Origin: Caenorhabditis remanei
Taxonomy: Eukaryota; Nematoda; Chromadorea; Rhabditida; Rhabditidae
Direction: 5' to 3'
Assembly: GCF_010183535.1 (NCBI RefSeq)
Contig: NC_071332.1
Location: forward strand, 6,758,001-6,822,000
DNA length: 64,000 nt
The position numbers and the translations under genes are program-made. The number at the start of each line of letters is the position of its first letter. Positions within the stretch are counted from its first letter, which is position 1. The notes under the pieces were generated by a model. That model was not told the DNA's origin, ran no database searches, and was given only the letters and a program-made list of their open reading frames with translations. This document shows, piece after piece, positions 33,917-46,045 of the stretch.

Positions 33917-36859
33917 TCAGAATCGTGCAATATTATTTACAAGAAGAGAGTTGAATTCCGATGGGCAAAGGAAATGGGGAACATTAATAGTTAAGGCATT
34001 CCAAATAGGTATTACAGTTGAGAAAAAATTAGAGCAATTAGGATTTATACAGATAAGAGACATTGGGCGACGGGAGGAGGAACTTAACCTGACATGGGTC
34101 TCAAGACTAGGAAAATATGAGGCGCCGATTATAAGATTGTATAAGAGAAGTAGTTGCGCTTTGAGCCTACGGTGGCGCATAGAAAAGAGGTCAAGTTGGG
34201 AGAGGCGATCCGAGTAGGAACAATAAGGTGTGTTACAGCGTTGAAGAATTTTCCGCGAAAAGAATCTGAGAGGAGTTTCGAGCTTGTGGGCTAGTTTAGA
34301 TGATGGGGGAGGCGAATAAACGACGGAGCAGTATTCAACTAGAGGGAGTACATAAGTTTTGAATAGGAAGATATAAAATTGGGGAGAGTTGGATTTGAAA
34401 GATTTCAGTAGTTGTTTTGAACGGAGTAAGGCGAGAGCAACAGCCCGATTAATGTGTCTAGTGAACTTGAGATTAGGTTCTATTAATAAACCTAAATCCC
34501 TAACAGAATCAACGGAATCAATGAGGGAACCTCCAATAGTGTACGGGTGAGAAGAGTTTCGAGGTCCGAGACGAAGAAGGGCAGTCTTAGAGTGGGCCAG
34601 AGGTAAGGAGTTATCAGAAGCCCAAGACTCTACCAAGTCTATTCCCATTTGAAGTGCTAGAGGATCATGAGAGTAAAGCTTAATATCGTCAGCGAAAGCT
34701 GCGATACATAGCGATGAGATGTCAGCAAGTTTGAGCAGGAGATCATTAATAAAGACTAAAAACAGGAGAGGGCCAGAGACGGAGCCCTGGGGGACACCGG
34801 AGGGGATAGAAGCAGAGGGAGTGCCAACGAAGTCGTCAATCTTGACAGAGAATGTTCGATCAGACAGAAAATCAGTAAGCCAGGAAATGATATTACTAGG
34901 GATTCCGAAGCTGTCAAGTTTCGAAATAAGAAATTGGTGGTCCACTTGATCGAATGCCTTGCGGAAGTCGAAATAGACAACGTCAAGAGACTTGTGACTG
35001 GAGAGTAATAATCGGTATTCAGAGATGGAGTGGACAAGTGAGCTAGAGCAAGATCGTTTATACAGAAACCCGTGTTGAAATCTGCTTATATTGCGGAAGA
35101 GATTAATCTTAATATAATTGCACAAGATACGCTCACAGACACGAGAAAAGGGGTCTGTGAGCGATATCGGGCGGTAGTTTTCAGGAGAGGTCAAGGATCC
35201 TTTTTTGGGAATTGGGATGATGATAGCGTGTTTCCAAGAAGCAGGGACGTGTGACTTAAGAAAAGAGTCAGAGTAGATGATTGACAACGGAATAGCGAGG
35301 GTGGTAGCGCAGTTACGAATGATATAGAAGTTGGCATGATGGGTTGTGAAACCGCAACGGGGAGGGACTTTACGAAGCGTGTTCTCGATGATCCAGGGAA
35401 GAAAAAGCTCAGAAGGGGAGATATTATTGCTAGAATTGTTCGACACCGGGATAAGCGAGCTGGAAGGGGAACAGTTGTAGTTGCTAAAAAATACAGATGA
35501 GAATATGGATGATTTAGCTGCGTTGGAGGATATCAGTTCATTATTGACGTAAAGAGGAGGTATTTTGAGGGAGGTTCTAGTACGCTTCTTGATAAGTAGT
35601 CGGGCGGAGCGGGAGTTGGGTGCCGATAAAATTTTTCGCTCCTCACTAACCATGTTGGACTTGATTCTTTTGGAAGTAGAAGCAATGAGGGTACGAAGTC
35701 GGAAGATTTGGTCCGCCGGAGGATTGGGAAGTTTTAAAAGTTTCGAGTATCTTTGACGAGCACGTTTGAGTTGACGGATAGAGAAGGAAGTCCGATGAGG
35801 TTTAGGAGGCGTGGATAAAGGAGTATGGGAGATGATAAAATCAGACAACATTTTAGAAAAGAGTGCAAACTTGTCAGTGGGGGAAGAAATAGAACTGAGG
35901 ACTAAATCCCAGTCTACGTTAGCGATATCAGCGTTGAGGGATTTGAAATCACACTTCTTGTAATTCAAGCGATGTTCATTACGAAATGTAGGAGAAGTTG
36001 GCAAGGAGGCTGAGGAGTGGTTACTAACAGTAGTAATTAGGGAGAAATCAACACTGAAATGATCAGAGTTGAGTAATGGTGGCTCCTTAGAGATGTGGAG
36101 AATCGCAATATCAGGGGAAGAAAGAACAAGGTCAAGAATGTTGGAAGATGTGGCAGAAGTACGAGTGGGAAAGGTGACGTTCTGGTAGAGACCTTTAGAC
36201 TGGAGGAATAAGGAGAATGGATGATTAGAAGATGGAGGATTCCAGGTAAGAGATGGGTAATTAAAGTCTCCTGCGAGGATGCAAGATTTTAGAGGGAGAT
36301 ATTCATCAAGATGATCAATTAGGGCTAGTGATTGAGCTGAGGAAGCGTCTGGTGGACGGTAGACTAAGAAAAAATTAAAGGGCGTAAAAAGAGTGGAAGA
36401 ATGAACTGAAGGAGAGATAAGACAAGCTAAAATTTCAGATTGGTGAAGCGGGTAATGGTGGGACATGTTGATATCAAGGGTGGAAAGGGAGAGAGAGTTC
36501 TTATAAATAAAAGCAACTCCTCCACCACTATTTTTACGGTGAACAGTATTAGAACGGTCGAACCTGAGGATGGATAAGTCATGCAAGGAGAAAAGAGAAG
36601 AGGGAATAGTGTCGTCGAGAAATGTTTCGGTAAGAGCTAGAAGATGGTACCCCGAGGAGAGGAAGAGATCAATCAATAGTGAAATTTTAGCGAGCGTGGA
36701 AATGCCTCTTATATTGGCAAGCAAAAGTTTGAGACCCATGTCAGGTATTTTAGAAGTGGAAATATCAGGAGCTGGAGAGGAGGCAGGAGGTGAGGAACGA
36801 GATGAAACGTATGAGAGGTCTAAAAACGAGTGGGTAGGTCTAGAATTGGGGAAGGTCAA
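33917..36859 (-). CDS. LINE ORF2: endonuclease-reverse transcriptase, 980 aa
   Basis: One open frame. The endonuclease domain (about 45-280) has ALTETFLDD (catalytic Glu), KNSGGGVAFIYKN, LAGDFNYPSLTW, NILDLVLSS and NSDHFSVDFSL. The reverse transcriptase (about 510-800) has IPIPKKGSLTSPENYRPISL, FRKAFDQVDHQFL, IPSGVPQGSVSGPLLFLVFI and the FADD catalytic box in IAAFADDIKLY. The C-terminal part (FLFKTYVLPLVEYCSVVYSP, RHRRLKAQLLLLY, PIWNAL) is typical of CR1/jockey elements. Every catalytic motif is intact and there is no internal stop, so the element may be active or very recent. The start at 36859 lies 60 bp behind the ORF1 stop region. Confidence 0.95.
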   Translation of the reverse strand: MTFPNSRPTHSFLDLSYVSSRSSPPASSPAPDISTSKIPDMGLKLLLANIRGISTLAKISLLIDLFLSSGYHLLALTETFLDDTIPSSLFSLHDLSILRFDRSNTVHRKNSGGGVAFIYKNSLSLSTLDINMSHHYPLHQSEILACLISPSVHSSTLFTPFNFFLVYRPPDASSAQSLALIDHLDEYLPLKSCILAGDFNYPSLTWNPPSSNHPFSLFLQSKGLYQNVTFPTRTSATSSNILDLVLSSPDIAILHISKEPPLLNSDHFSVDFSLITTVSNHSSASLPTSPTFRNEHRLNYKKCDFKSLNADIANVDWDLVLSSISSPTDKFALFSKMLSDFIISHTPLSTPPKPHRTSFSIRQLKRARQRYSKLLKLPNPPADQIFRLRTLIASTSKRIKSNMVSEERKILSAPNSRSARLLIKKRTRTSLKIPPLYVNNELISSNAAKSSIFSSVFFSNYNCSPSSSLIPVSNNSSNNISPSELFLPWIIENTLRKVPPRCGFTTHHANFYIIRNCATTLAIPLSIIYSDSFLKSHVPASWKHAIIIPIPKKGSLTSPENYRPISLTDPFSRVCERILCNYIKINLFRNISRFQHGFLYKRSCSSSLVHSISEYRLLLSSHKSLDVVYFDFRKAFDQVDHQFLISKLDSFGIPSNIISWLTDFLSDRTFSVKIDDFVGTPSASIPSGVPQGSVSGPLLFLVFINDLLLKLADISSLCIAAFADDIKLYSHDPLALQMGIDLVESWASDNSLPLAHSKTALLRLGPRNSSHPYTIGGSLIDSVDSVRDLGLLIEPNLKFTRHINRAVALALLRSKQLLKSFKSNSPQFYIFLFKTYVLPLVEYCSVVYSPPPSSKLAHKLETPLRFFSRKILQRCNTPYCSYSDRLSQLDLFSMRHRRLKAQLLLLYNLIIGASYFPSLETHVRLSSSSRRPMSLICINPNCSNFFSTVIPIWNALTINVPHFLCPSEFNSLLVNNIARF

Positions 36860-36918
36860 ATGAGGAACGGGGCAAGAAGTTGGAGAGGGAGAAAATGAGG
36901 AGGCGGCAAATCGGGAGT

Positions 36919-37734
36919 CTAGAGAAAAGGAAGCGGATTCTTGTTGACGCGGTAATTGATATCAGACATGATGAAGATAGTCTTTCCAGCTTTCTTGTTC
37001 TCGTCGTAGACGTGCTTGCGAGAAGCACGGAGTGTTTCCCATTCAGGACGAGTCAGATCTCTTCGAGCACGTGGCTTCGACGGCATGGCAAGGATATCAG
37101 GGTTGGTACGACGAGCAATGTGGAATCCGTGTAGGAACGAGTCACGGTCGGAGCTGGATTCAAATTGAACTTTCAAAGGGCGGTACATTGACTTGCATTC
37201 GTGACGATGGATCTTGACTGGAACTGGAAGGTTGTTAGAGGATGCAAGATTCTGGAGAATGCGGAGTTGCTTTGTATCTTGCTCCTTGTCGTTGCGATCA
37301 TCAGGGAAACGTTCGATGACAACCCGTGTAGCTTTATCGATCAATTTAGCGGCCTCCCGCGCGATTTCCAATTTATCCAAGTGATTCGGCGTGAAAGAGG
37401 AAACCTTTGGGACGGAATTGGGGTTGGCACCAGCATTCTTGGAAGTCACGGAAGCATAAGACGTGGGAAAAATTGATTGCGGGAATACTTCATCGAAAAC
37501 AGGAGGTGCCAATACGGGAAGTCCAATAGGTGACATATCTGGAAGTGGCTCACAAGTCAGAGCAATTTTCTCACCGAGTGTTTTTGATGCAGATTCGATG
37601 ATACCCGACCTCAGTTCGTTGATGATTGCAGTGAGCTTCGACACATGATTGAAAAGTTCCATGTAATCCGCGTAGGCAACGAATTGAGGTGGATCGTCCG
37701 GCAACGTATCAGTATGTTTCCGTTTCGACATCAT
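36919..37734 (-). CDS. LINE ORF1 protein, 271 aa
   Basis: Open frame just upstream of ORF2. It begins MMSKRKHTDTLPDDPPQFVA with a helical segment (about 20-50) and a variable middle. The nucleic-acid-binding region (about 130-255) contains RVVIERFPDDRNDKEQD, RHECKSMYRPLKVQFESSSD, then RRDLTRPEWETLRASRKH and GKTIFIMSDINYRVN. That pattern (resolved differences in the RNA-binding fold followed by basic helices) fits ORF1 proteins of CR1-like LINEs. Identification rests mainly on position; it shares little visible identity with the ORF1 at 797-1420. Confidence 0.8.
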   Translation of the reverse strand: MMSKRKHTDTLPDDPPQFVAYADYMELFNHVSKLTAIINELRSGIIESASKTLGEKIALTCEPLPDMSPIGLPVLAPPVFDEVFPQSIFPTSYASVTSKNAGANPNSVPKVSSFTPNHLDKLEIAREAAKLIDKATRVVIERFPDDRNDKEQDTKQLRILQNLASSNNLPVPVKIHRHECKSMYRPLKVQFESSSDRDSFLHGFHIARRTNPDILAMPSKPRARRDLTRPEWETLRASRKHVYDENKKAGKTIFIMSDINYRVNKNPLPFL

Positions 37735-40275
37735 TGGCGTAGATATTCAATAGTCGGAGTAATTATATCACAGATGAAGAATATAGAATAGATATCGAAT
37801 AGAGAATATGTAGCGGGGTAGCGATCAATAATAGGGCAATGAGAGCGAAGGGGATGCAACCTCTCGCTAGCGAGAAAAAAAGGAGGAATGAGATGGTTAC
37901 AAAACTAAAATAATTGAAACCGAAAATTGGAACAAAACAGTGAAGGAATTTGAACTTAAATTTTCATGACTATAAAAACAAGTGCAAAGACTTCTGATAG
38001 GAATTGATAAAGATTATTAACTATTTTAGGACGCAACGTTGTTTTCTCAGGATAGAAAATCTACATACGATATCAAATCGAATTGGGAACGGTTTTTTAC
38101 TGTATGATGTGAAATCTGTGACGCTCCGATTCTTGTTTAAAAACGGTGAACTATTCGCCAACAATTTTGAGACAAGCCTACTAGCACATGCTGAAACATG
38201 TCCCACCATTCTCCATGTTTACCTAGTTTCCAGTATCAACCAACTTTCCGTCTGCCATCTTTTCCACCCCCGTTCCTCTTATCAGTTTGTTTATTGTTCT
38301 ACTCTGTTCAATGTCAAAATCAAAACGTAAAGTTTGCACATAAAATAACAAAAAAAAACACATACACAGACACAAAGCCACACGCAAAGATTTTTGACTC
38401 ATGAATATATATTTTTCCTTTTCTTCCTCCTTCTGTGCCTTCTTCTTCTCCTTTTTCTACCAAAAAATTGTAGTACCAAGTGGAAAAAGCAGAAGGAGGA
38501 GCGAGGGACTCTTGAACAAATAAACATCATGCTCACTTTCCTCTCCAATTTCTTATTCTTCATCTTTCAAAAAATTTCTTTTGACAATAGCAAAAATATG
38601 ATGTATTGTTTCCCGGGAAAAAAACGGCTTTTGGTCCCAAAGGTGTCGTTTTATTTTTTGGGAAAAACAGAAGTTTGATAATGTTATATAGTCTCCGACA
38701 AGAATTTTATAGAAATTTTGAATTTCAGAATTCTCTGAAAACATTATTTAGTATTCTCAGAATATTTTATCGTGAAATTTTTTAATTTTCGATTTTTTTC
38801 AGCTGTTGATACGTTTTGACAACTTCAAATCCCTCATAGAGTTTATTTTGAGTCAGACTACTGTAGGGTTACTGTAGGATTACTGTTTCACAGCCATCTG
38901 AAATGGCAGGTGCTCTCATAGTATCTGTTACCAAATTTGCTATATGCATGATCCCATTTTTGCTAGAAAGCTACTTAAAAATTTGTTCCAGTTTGGAACT
39001 TACTAACTGACATTTTTCTCCATACCAGATTGTAATCGCGCTTAAGACACACCAGCTGCATTAACAGATCATTTTACCATCATTAATTTTAAGCAACTTG
39101 TAAGTTTCAGTCCCATCTAAAACACTTCCTCTTCTCCTTTTTCAAAATAGTCTCCAACTGACCAGTCAGCCGTCAAGCAACAAGCAGTTTCCCCCTGGTC
39201 AGACGTCTCCATATTCTAGAGTATCTCTCAATTCCTATGCTCACAGATTTAGTATATTTTCTGTTTTTCTTTCTCTCCTTCTTGTCCTATGTCTCTTTTC
39301 CTTCTTCTCCTCCCATTCAAATCTCTTTTTTTCCATTTCATTTTCATAAAACTTTTCTCTAGCAGAAGACATTTGTATCATAAAGTGTTTTGTCTTCTCA
39401 CTTTTTCTTCTCCGAACTCTTCGTACCACTGTCACATTATCAATTATTTATCACCATCTCACACATCACACAACAACTCCATGGGACACTCTAGTCTGTT
39501 GTCCACTTCTCTTCCTCTTCTAGTGACGTTATTAGTCTGAAAATTATTCCAGTGGGAGTTTGATTTCTGGTTAAATAGGAAGGTATTCATATATTATAAT
39601 GGGTTGTTTTGGATATTATTGAAGCATTTTTTATCATTCCTTTTTCTGTGAAGTTGATAAAATCTAACACTATAAAAAAAGATTCTTCTAGTTCCTCCCT
39701 CACCACTTTTTCATCCTCCGTTTTTCTAATTTCTTGTCAATCCAGAATCCAGATTATAAGAACACGAAGGAATCCTTTCAATCATCCACTCTCTTCTAAT
39801 GAAAAACGGCAAAACCACTTGATATAAATTCTGCATAATTCCTAATCACATCTGACCTCAAAGTTCATCGAAAACCAACACACCAAATTTCTAAAAACGG
39901 ATTTCTCATCTCAATCGTCATCAATTCCTCCTTTATATCCAAAATATCAGGGATTAGAGGGAGACACGTCAGTGTAAACACCAACGCGTGATCTCACTCA
40001 TTTTCAGAAAGAGCCCACTTTTTCAGATGAGATTCCCAAATACATATATTGAGAAGATATTGAAAAAAGGAAACACTTTTTAATTAAAACCTTTCTGCAA
40101 TATTGCTTTTGTAGATGTTTTCCTGAACTCAAAGAGCTTCGAAATAATGATTCAATGCGTAAGCGTTTTTTATTAAAAATAGAAAATATAACGAGTCGTC
40201 GTACCCAACAATTACTGGAACCATTGGTGCCAGGGCTCCGCGCCGTTTTTGTTTGTTATTTATGTTGTTCGCCAC

Positions 40276-40405
40276 TATTCAACAACGGACTGGCGGGGTG
40301 GTCAACGCACAAGATTTTGTACTAAACGACCGTTGGAAAATTGCTCCGCGTGCTCTCGCGCGGCGCGTTGCAAAGCGGCGACTCTCCGCGCGGACCACCC
40401 GTGTC
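40276..40405. repeat. GC-rich island with inverted GGGTGGTC / GACCACCC ends
   Basis: The sequence between about 40283 (GGGGTGGTC) and 40402 (GACCACCCG) is far richer in CG than its surroundings, with blocks such as CTCGCGCGGCGCGTTGC and CTCCGCGCGGACC. The ends are short inverted repeats. A related GC word (CTCCGCGCCG) occurs just outside at 40235. It could be a small mobile element or a regulatory island. No tRNA or coding support. Confidence 0.35.
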
Positions 40406-43400
40406 TTTGTGCTCGAGTGAGAGCACTTAGTTCTCTCTTTCGATGTCTATGTTTCTTTTTTCTGTTAGTTTTGACAGTTGACATGGTTTCATACTATTTC
40501 TTTGGATTTTCAATTAAAAAAAACAATTTGCGCAGCTAGTCACTCTAAAAGTTTTGTGGATCCCTTCTGACGTCTGTGTCATTCTGCCGTCATCTGGTAT
40601 TTAAGGCAAAATAATTTATACTTGTAGCACGAATTCAGTCTTGCACTTTCAGGTTCCATAGAATTTCAAAAATTCGGTTTCTGAACTTCTCAGTATTCTG
40701 ATATTCCATTTTAGTTTTCATAGAATTGATTTCCCTACAATCCCCCAGAAGCCATGGCTCATCTGAAATGTAGTTCAGGTGGTGTGTCAGGGCAGGAACC
40801 GAGAGAAAAAGTACAGGAAAAGTGCACTGAAATTTCGATTAGTCAAAGTCCCGTGTCTTCCGGTTCACGAGTGAATTGAATCCGGATGTGTGTCCTCAAC
40901 TTGTGCTAATAAAATAGTGGGCCTGCTCTGGTCCCATTCAAAGTAATTGGATGTTTTTGGTGTTGGCAACAAGTTATACCTTCGCATTGTTTCGTCATAA
41001 AATACATACGTAACCATGATGGTTGTTTGTCATCGAAACGCAGTGAACCTTTGAAAGTTTTCGTCTTGAAATTCAGAAAAACAAAATAATGAGAAGAAGA
41101 AATGTTTATTCATCAGGTGTTTTTGTCGGGGTCGTTGTATGTGTGATGCGTGAAGAAGTATGAAATTTTAGACTAAAATTTTTGAGTTTCGAGATGACAA
41201 CTGTATCTAAAAGATGATAGATCTGAATTATTGGAACAATATTCAGGACTTTGAAAGCCAAATTTATTAGAGTTTTTTTCCTATCTAGGTTACTGCAATG
41301 TTAAATATATCTACGTATTTGAGGAGTCATCTCGTATTAGAATAAGGTTTGAACTGATATGGAACATCTGCGTGATACTGTATGACCTAAATTTAAAAAA
41401 AAACTCAACCTCTTTTTCACCAATTCCGTATTGGTCCCTTTTCATATCTTGAATTTTAATCAATCTGAAAACATAAACATTCTCAGTCATTCGGTTTACA
41501 AACAATTGAAATTGAGAAGTCAGGTGACATTCTTGTTCATGAACCATTCTCTACCAAAAACTGAAATTTCGCATCGTCTTGATCCTAAATCTGTTCTTTT
41601 TTTCAAACCAAATGTCATGTATCTCATCCGATTTTTACACCAAACGATAATCTCAAAATCCCTACGCCTTCACACTATTTTATCTCAAAATCCCATCTGA
41701 TCAGTTTCCGTTAAAACTAGATTATTCAATTTCCCGCACCAAGACTCCGCCCACTTTCAGAACTTTGGTGAAACACACATGAGCACAAGTTTTCGTGCTC
41801 TCTGTAACCATATTATTAGAGAAATCACACTTTCTTAGAACACAAGAAAACAAAAATGCAATTTTTGACATTCAAGTTCTTCTTTCTAAAACATCTGCTA
41901 CCATTCGTCTTCCATCATTTTCGAATCCATTCTTCGGTACCCTCACACACTCTCTCTTTCCAAAATACATAAATGGCCTTCCTGTCCGTCAGGTCTGTCC
42001 CCTTGTTTTCCTGTCTCTCTTTCCCCTATATTTTTCCTCTCTTTCCCTATTTCTTCTCACCTTGTGTACGTGGTATATGTGTGTCAGTCACCTCCATAGT
42101 GCCCTCTTATTGTCCTCAACACCAGGGACGACCCCCTGCAGTCGCAGTGTGTGTTCGAGCACTACTCCTCATCCTCTTCTTCTCGACACTTCACTAAATT
42201 AATTGTCATTGCCACCTGGCACATCTAGCACCTCACAGCCAATATATCTGCAAAAGACATAGTTTTTATTTCCATCTTCACATCAGCTGCTGACCGATAT
42301 CAGTCGGTTATCTTATCAGCTTCTACACCATTGGTTACTGATCTTGTGTAATTGATAGTGCTCTAAACTACTCATGTGACTTCTATATTTTCTCTGGCTT
42401 CAGAAATGATTGAGCAGTTTTTTGAGGGTAAGGGTTGAAGCCAGATGATGGACGACTCTTTATTTGAATATTTCTTTGTTTGGTGGCCCGCAAACGGACC
42501 ATTGACCTTTAATGCATGCATCTAATTGTCAATCAAATTTCTACTAGCATGAAAATGATTTTATAACTGCTCTCTAGCGGGATTATTTTTAAAAATTCCT
42601 TTTCTATTTTTCAAATTGTTCGGTGGAGTGTAGTTAAAAAATCTGTGAAAATTTTCTAATTTCTACCGTAACCATCTGATAATACACCTGCTCTAAACCA
42701 CAGTAACCTTTGCTCTCCTCGAAATCCGCCGAGTTCTAGTTATCATCAGAGCGCACTTCCCGTTTCAAAATATACCCAAAAAGTACTCGAAAAAGTATTG
42801 AAAAGTGAGGGGGCAATCCAATCTAGTCGCTCCACACACAGAATGTCAGTCGAATCCACTCTACACAATTTCCCCTTCATCTATTCCTCTTCCTTCTTCT
42901 CCTTCTTCTTCTTCTTTTTCTCCTTTCCATCCGTCTCCTGGGCTATTCATAAACTCGTTTATATATTATGTTAGTACGACGATTGGTCACCAGGCTTCAG
43001 GCGCCAGTAGTATTTTATTATTATATTAATAAAATTCTTTCGCAGCTAAAGTTGGGTTTTTTGAGATTACTTGGTATAGGAAGTGTCATGGAATAGTAGA
43101 TTCCTTTTCTATCCACCAGATAGATATCAGAAGATATTGCCCAACTCTTGCCAAATTTTTTACCAGAGTTTGCCCATTTTACCCGATCTTCGACTGGAAA
43201 ATCCTTTATTCAAATTATTTCGAAAGAGTCCATGGAAACCAAACAAAAACACTAGGTGTCAGAAGTTGTCTCTCTTTTCAAAAAACGGAACAAAAAAGGA
43301 AAGAACGGGCGTTGTCTCCAAGGTGCCCCCGGTTTCCATAGGCAACAAATCTCGCAGTTGAAACCCTCAATTTCTCTTCCGTTTTCAGATTCCGTTGCTC

Positions 43401-43450
43401 TCTTTTTCTCTTTCTCCTCAACTGAAATTCCTATAATTCAATCGAATTCG

Positions 43451-43457
43451 TTTTCAG
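43451..43457 (+). promoter_or_regulatory. Trans-splice acceptor of the Pellino gene
   Basis: TTTTCAG ending 4 bp before the ATG at 43462, without an upstream coding exon in phase; this is the pattern of a nematode spliced-leader acceptor. Confidence 0.55.
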
Positions 43458-43461
43458 TGTA

Positions 43462-45077
43462 ATGGTGGATGACAGTGGATTGGACAACGATACACCAAGT
43501 CCACCCGCCTACTCGAATGAGGCGGTTTTTGATGATGACATCTACGGAGAGCTTATTCTTCTGGGGTTTGTTTTTTGACATAGAAATCAAAAACTAAAAT
43601 ATAGTTTCCAGATTCAACGGGCAAACTGAAAATCGTGCCACATCGAAGCGGTATCTCACAAAAAAGGTGTTGAAACGGAGGGATGTTGCGAATGGAATCA
43701 AAAAGTGTACTGTACATAATGTAGCTTCCACTGATAATAAAATTATCAAAGACAAGTCTCGACACACCGTTTCATTCCATAGTGATCACAATAAATCAGT
43801 GGTGATCGAGTATGCACAGGATAGTACAAAGGATATGTTTCAGGTTTATTTCTTGGAAATAAATAGTGGTTTCATGGAAATTTTTAAACTTTTAGATCGG
43901 ACGTGCCTCTGATGAACAGATAGATTTCACCGTCATTGACACCTGGATGTTCCTACCAGAGCATTGTTAGTTGGAGAGAAGATCTATCATCTAATCTATT
44001 TGTAATTTCAGCAGATGCTGCAGTACCATCTCGCCCGCAAGTTGATCTCCTTGAGAAAGGAGACAGAACTTCCACAATCAGTCGATTCGCTTGCCGGATC
44101 CTGATCGATCGGGAGAATTCGAATAAGGCGTATTTGTATGCAGCTGGATTTGATGCGCATCACAATATTTCTATTAATGTGAGTCCGAAACGAAGTGAAC
44201 CACAACTCATTGAAATTAATTACAGCAAAAATCCCTCAAGTGGACTAAATCAAATGGTGAAGTTGATGGTTTGACTACAAATGGAGTCCTTATTCTCCAT
44301 CCGAACAAAGATGATCTTCTGGATGATACCGTCGACAAACCAATGTACAAATGGCGTGAAGTATCAATCAACGGAGATGTCTACGAGCCACGTGTCACTC
44401 GGAGTAGCTCAGCGAAAGGTGTTTATGTACCGGAATGGACTAACATGCTCCAAGATGGAACATTAATTGATCTATGTGGAGCTACAATACTATGGAGAAC
44501 TGCTGATGGATTGGAAAGATCTCCGAAAATGAGAGAATTAGAGATGGCGTTGGATCGTTTGAATGCAGGAAGACCTCAGTGTCCAGTCAATTTGAATACT
44601 TTGGTGATTCCAAAAAAGAGAAATGGGAGACAAGTGAATAGGAGACAACCGTATGTATATCTTCAATGTGGACACGTTCAAGGAAAGCACGAGTGGGGAA
44701 TTCATAATAATAGTGGACAAAGAGGAGGAAAATGTCCGATTTGTCTCGTTGAATCGGAGAGAATTGTGCAGTTATCAATGGGAATGGAATCCTCATTCCA
44801 TCTGGATTCTGGTGTTCTAGACCATGCTTTCAATCCATGTGGACATATGGCAAGCAAGCAGACTGTTCTGTAAGTTTCACACTGAGACAATTCCCTTCAC
44901 TTACAAAACATTTTCAGTTACTGGTCACGAATCCCTCTTCCACAGGGAACTTGCCGTTATGATCCAGTCTGCCCATTCTGCTACCAACTGTTGGCAACTG
45001 AACGACCATTTGTTCGCCTAATTTTCCAGGATAATTGCTTTGATGACGATACGATTCGTTTTTCAAATGAGGCCTAA
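43462..45077 (+). CDS. Pellino-family E3 ubiquitin ligase, 458 aa
   Basis: Six exons: 43462-43565, 43612-43843, 43896-43965, 44012-44178, 44226-44869, 44918-45077. The N-terminal half is the Pellino FHA-like domain that binds phosphothreonine partners: YGELILLGFNG, SRHTVSFHSDHNKSVVIEYA, QIDFTVIDTW, TISRFACRIL, and DGLTTNGVLILHP. The C-terminal RING-like region has the paired Cys/His motifs YLQCGHVQGKHEWG, KCPICLVESERIVQL, FNPCGHMASKQTVLYWSRIP, and DPVCPFCYQLLA, ending FVRLIFQDN. In flies and mammals Pellino acts with IRAK/Pelle in Toll signalling. A GTTTTCAG acceptor four bases before the ATG is a likely spliced-leader site. The fourth exon could begin three bases later at a tandem CAGCAG acceptor. 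Confidence 0.93.
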
Positions 45078-45404
45078 TTTCAAAAATATTTTTTTTTCTC
45101 TCTCCGTCATTCATCATAATCTCTTTCTTCAAAATCATAATCATATTTTCCCTCTATCCACGCACTCTCCACACCCTTTCGAAACCGGTCTCTATCTCTC
45201 CTGAAAGCTGGAAATCTGGAACATTTGTGTCTGAAAATTATATTTTTGAATTCATCTTTTTCTGTCACTATTATCTTTTTCCGAAACGCTAATCATTTTC
45301 TTGTACACGCACACTATGTATTCTATCGAGACCATAGCTTTATTTTGTTTGTATGTCTGAACTAAAAACTGAGCTATTAAAACAACATTTGAAATCCTTT
45401 TTTC

Positions 45405-45410
45405 AATAAA
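45405..45410 (+). terminator. Polyadenylation signal of the Pellino gene
   Basis: AATAAA about 330 bp after the Pellino stop, in T-rich context. It is the first canonical signal downstream. Confidence 0.5.
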
Positions 45411-46045
45411 TTTTGCTTTAAGAAAAGAAATGAGTAGAACCTGTACATGAATTCGCGAATCGTTGATTAAAAAGCTGATAACGACACTCCGAAATTACAC
45501 CTGCGTGTTGTTTACCGTAAATCTACACCAGGTTAAGAATAATTAATTTTATATTTAATTAAATAACTATTAGAACATGTAGGTAATAAACGTTTTCCTT
45601 TTCTGTAATTTAAAAAAATATAACGACTTTTCAACTACATTTTATAACATTCCACCATTATACAAAACACCCAATGGCATCGATAGCAACGGACGATCAC
45701 AATTAGTGCAAAACTTTAATATAATTACATGTGTTTATGAAAACTTCTGTTATTATTAACCAAATAAAACGAAGAAACTTCCCTTCTTGTCGGTGATCTG
45801 ACTAGTACAGATAATAAAAAAGTACAGATATAATAAACTTCAAGCACAATAGTTCAGCGAAAGTTTTGTCAAATGCATGCAAAAACAAAATAAAAAGTGG
45901 CGTGTTTAATTGAAACTCTCTGTTTTCCACTCTATCATCGTTTGATCAACCGTGTCTCCTATTTTATCACCTCTTCGCAACGTGACTATCAATGTCTTTC
46001 TTGTCTTCTGATAAGCGTCCATTCGCACTCACAACTTTTTGTTTG
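45411..46045. other. Intergenic stretch between Pellino and the T-protein gene
   Basis: AT-rich; nothing supported apart from likely promoter sequence for the gene starting at 46062. Confidence 0.45.

Larger units (their letters stand above)
33780..37860 (-). mobile_element. CR1-like LINE with both ORFs open
   Basis: About 4 kb on the minus strand with ORF1 (37734-36919), ORF2 (36859-33917) and a 3' UTR of roughly 140 bp ending in an AT-rich tail (33760-33800). The 3' UTR has the motif TCTCGTGAGGGA shared with the truncated copy at 3261-4033. The 5' boundary near 37860 is approximate and I found no clear target duplication. It occupies the interval between the lectin and Pellino genes. Confidence 0.9.
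37861..43461. other. Gene-poor region upstream of Pellino
   Basis: 5.6 kb of mostly AT-rich and pyrimidine-rich sequence (for example 39240-39330 and 42880-42930). No gene could be supported on either strand. It includes a GC-rich island at 40276-40405. Near 38860-38890 the short motif TACTGTAG-like recurs, a common Caenorhabditis dispersed word. Confidence 0.4.

Noticed and set aside
38881..38895. CTGTTTCA word as a piRNA (21U-RNA) promoter motif
   Set aside because: A single occurrence of an 8-mer in AT-rich DNA is expected by chance, and no cluster of such words was seen.
40276..40345. Possible tRNA gene (GGTGGTCAACGCAC-like A box)
   Set aside because: No B box or T stem follows at the required distance, and no cloverleaf forms.
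40302..40539. Frames over the GC-rich island
   Set aside because: The Arg/Ala-rich readings come from CGCG composition. No ATG context, splice sites or domain supports them.
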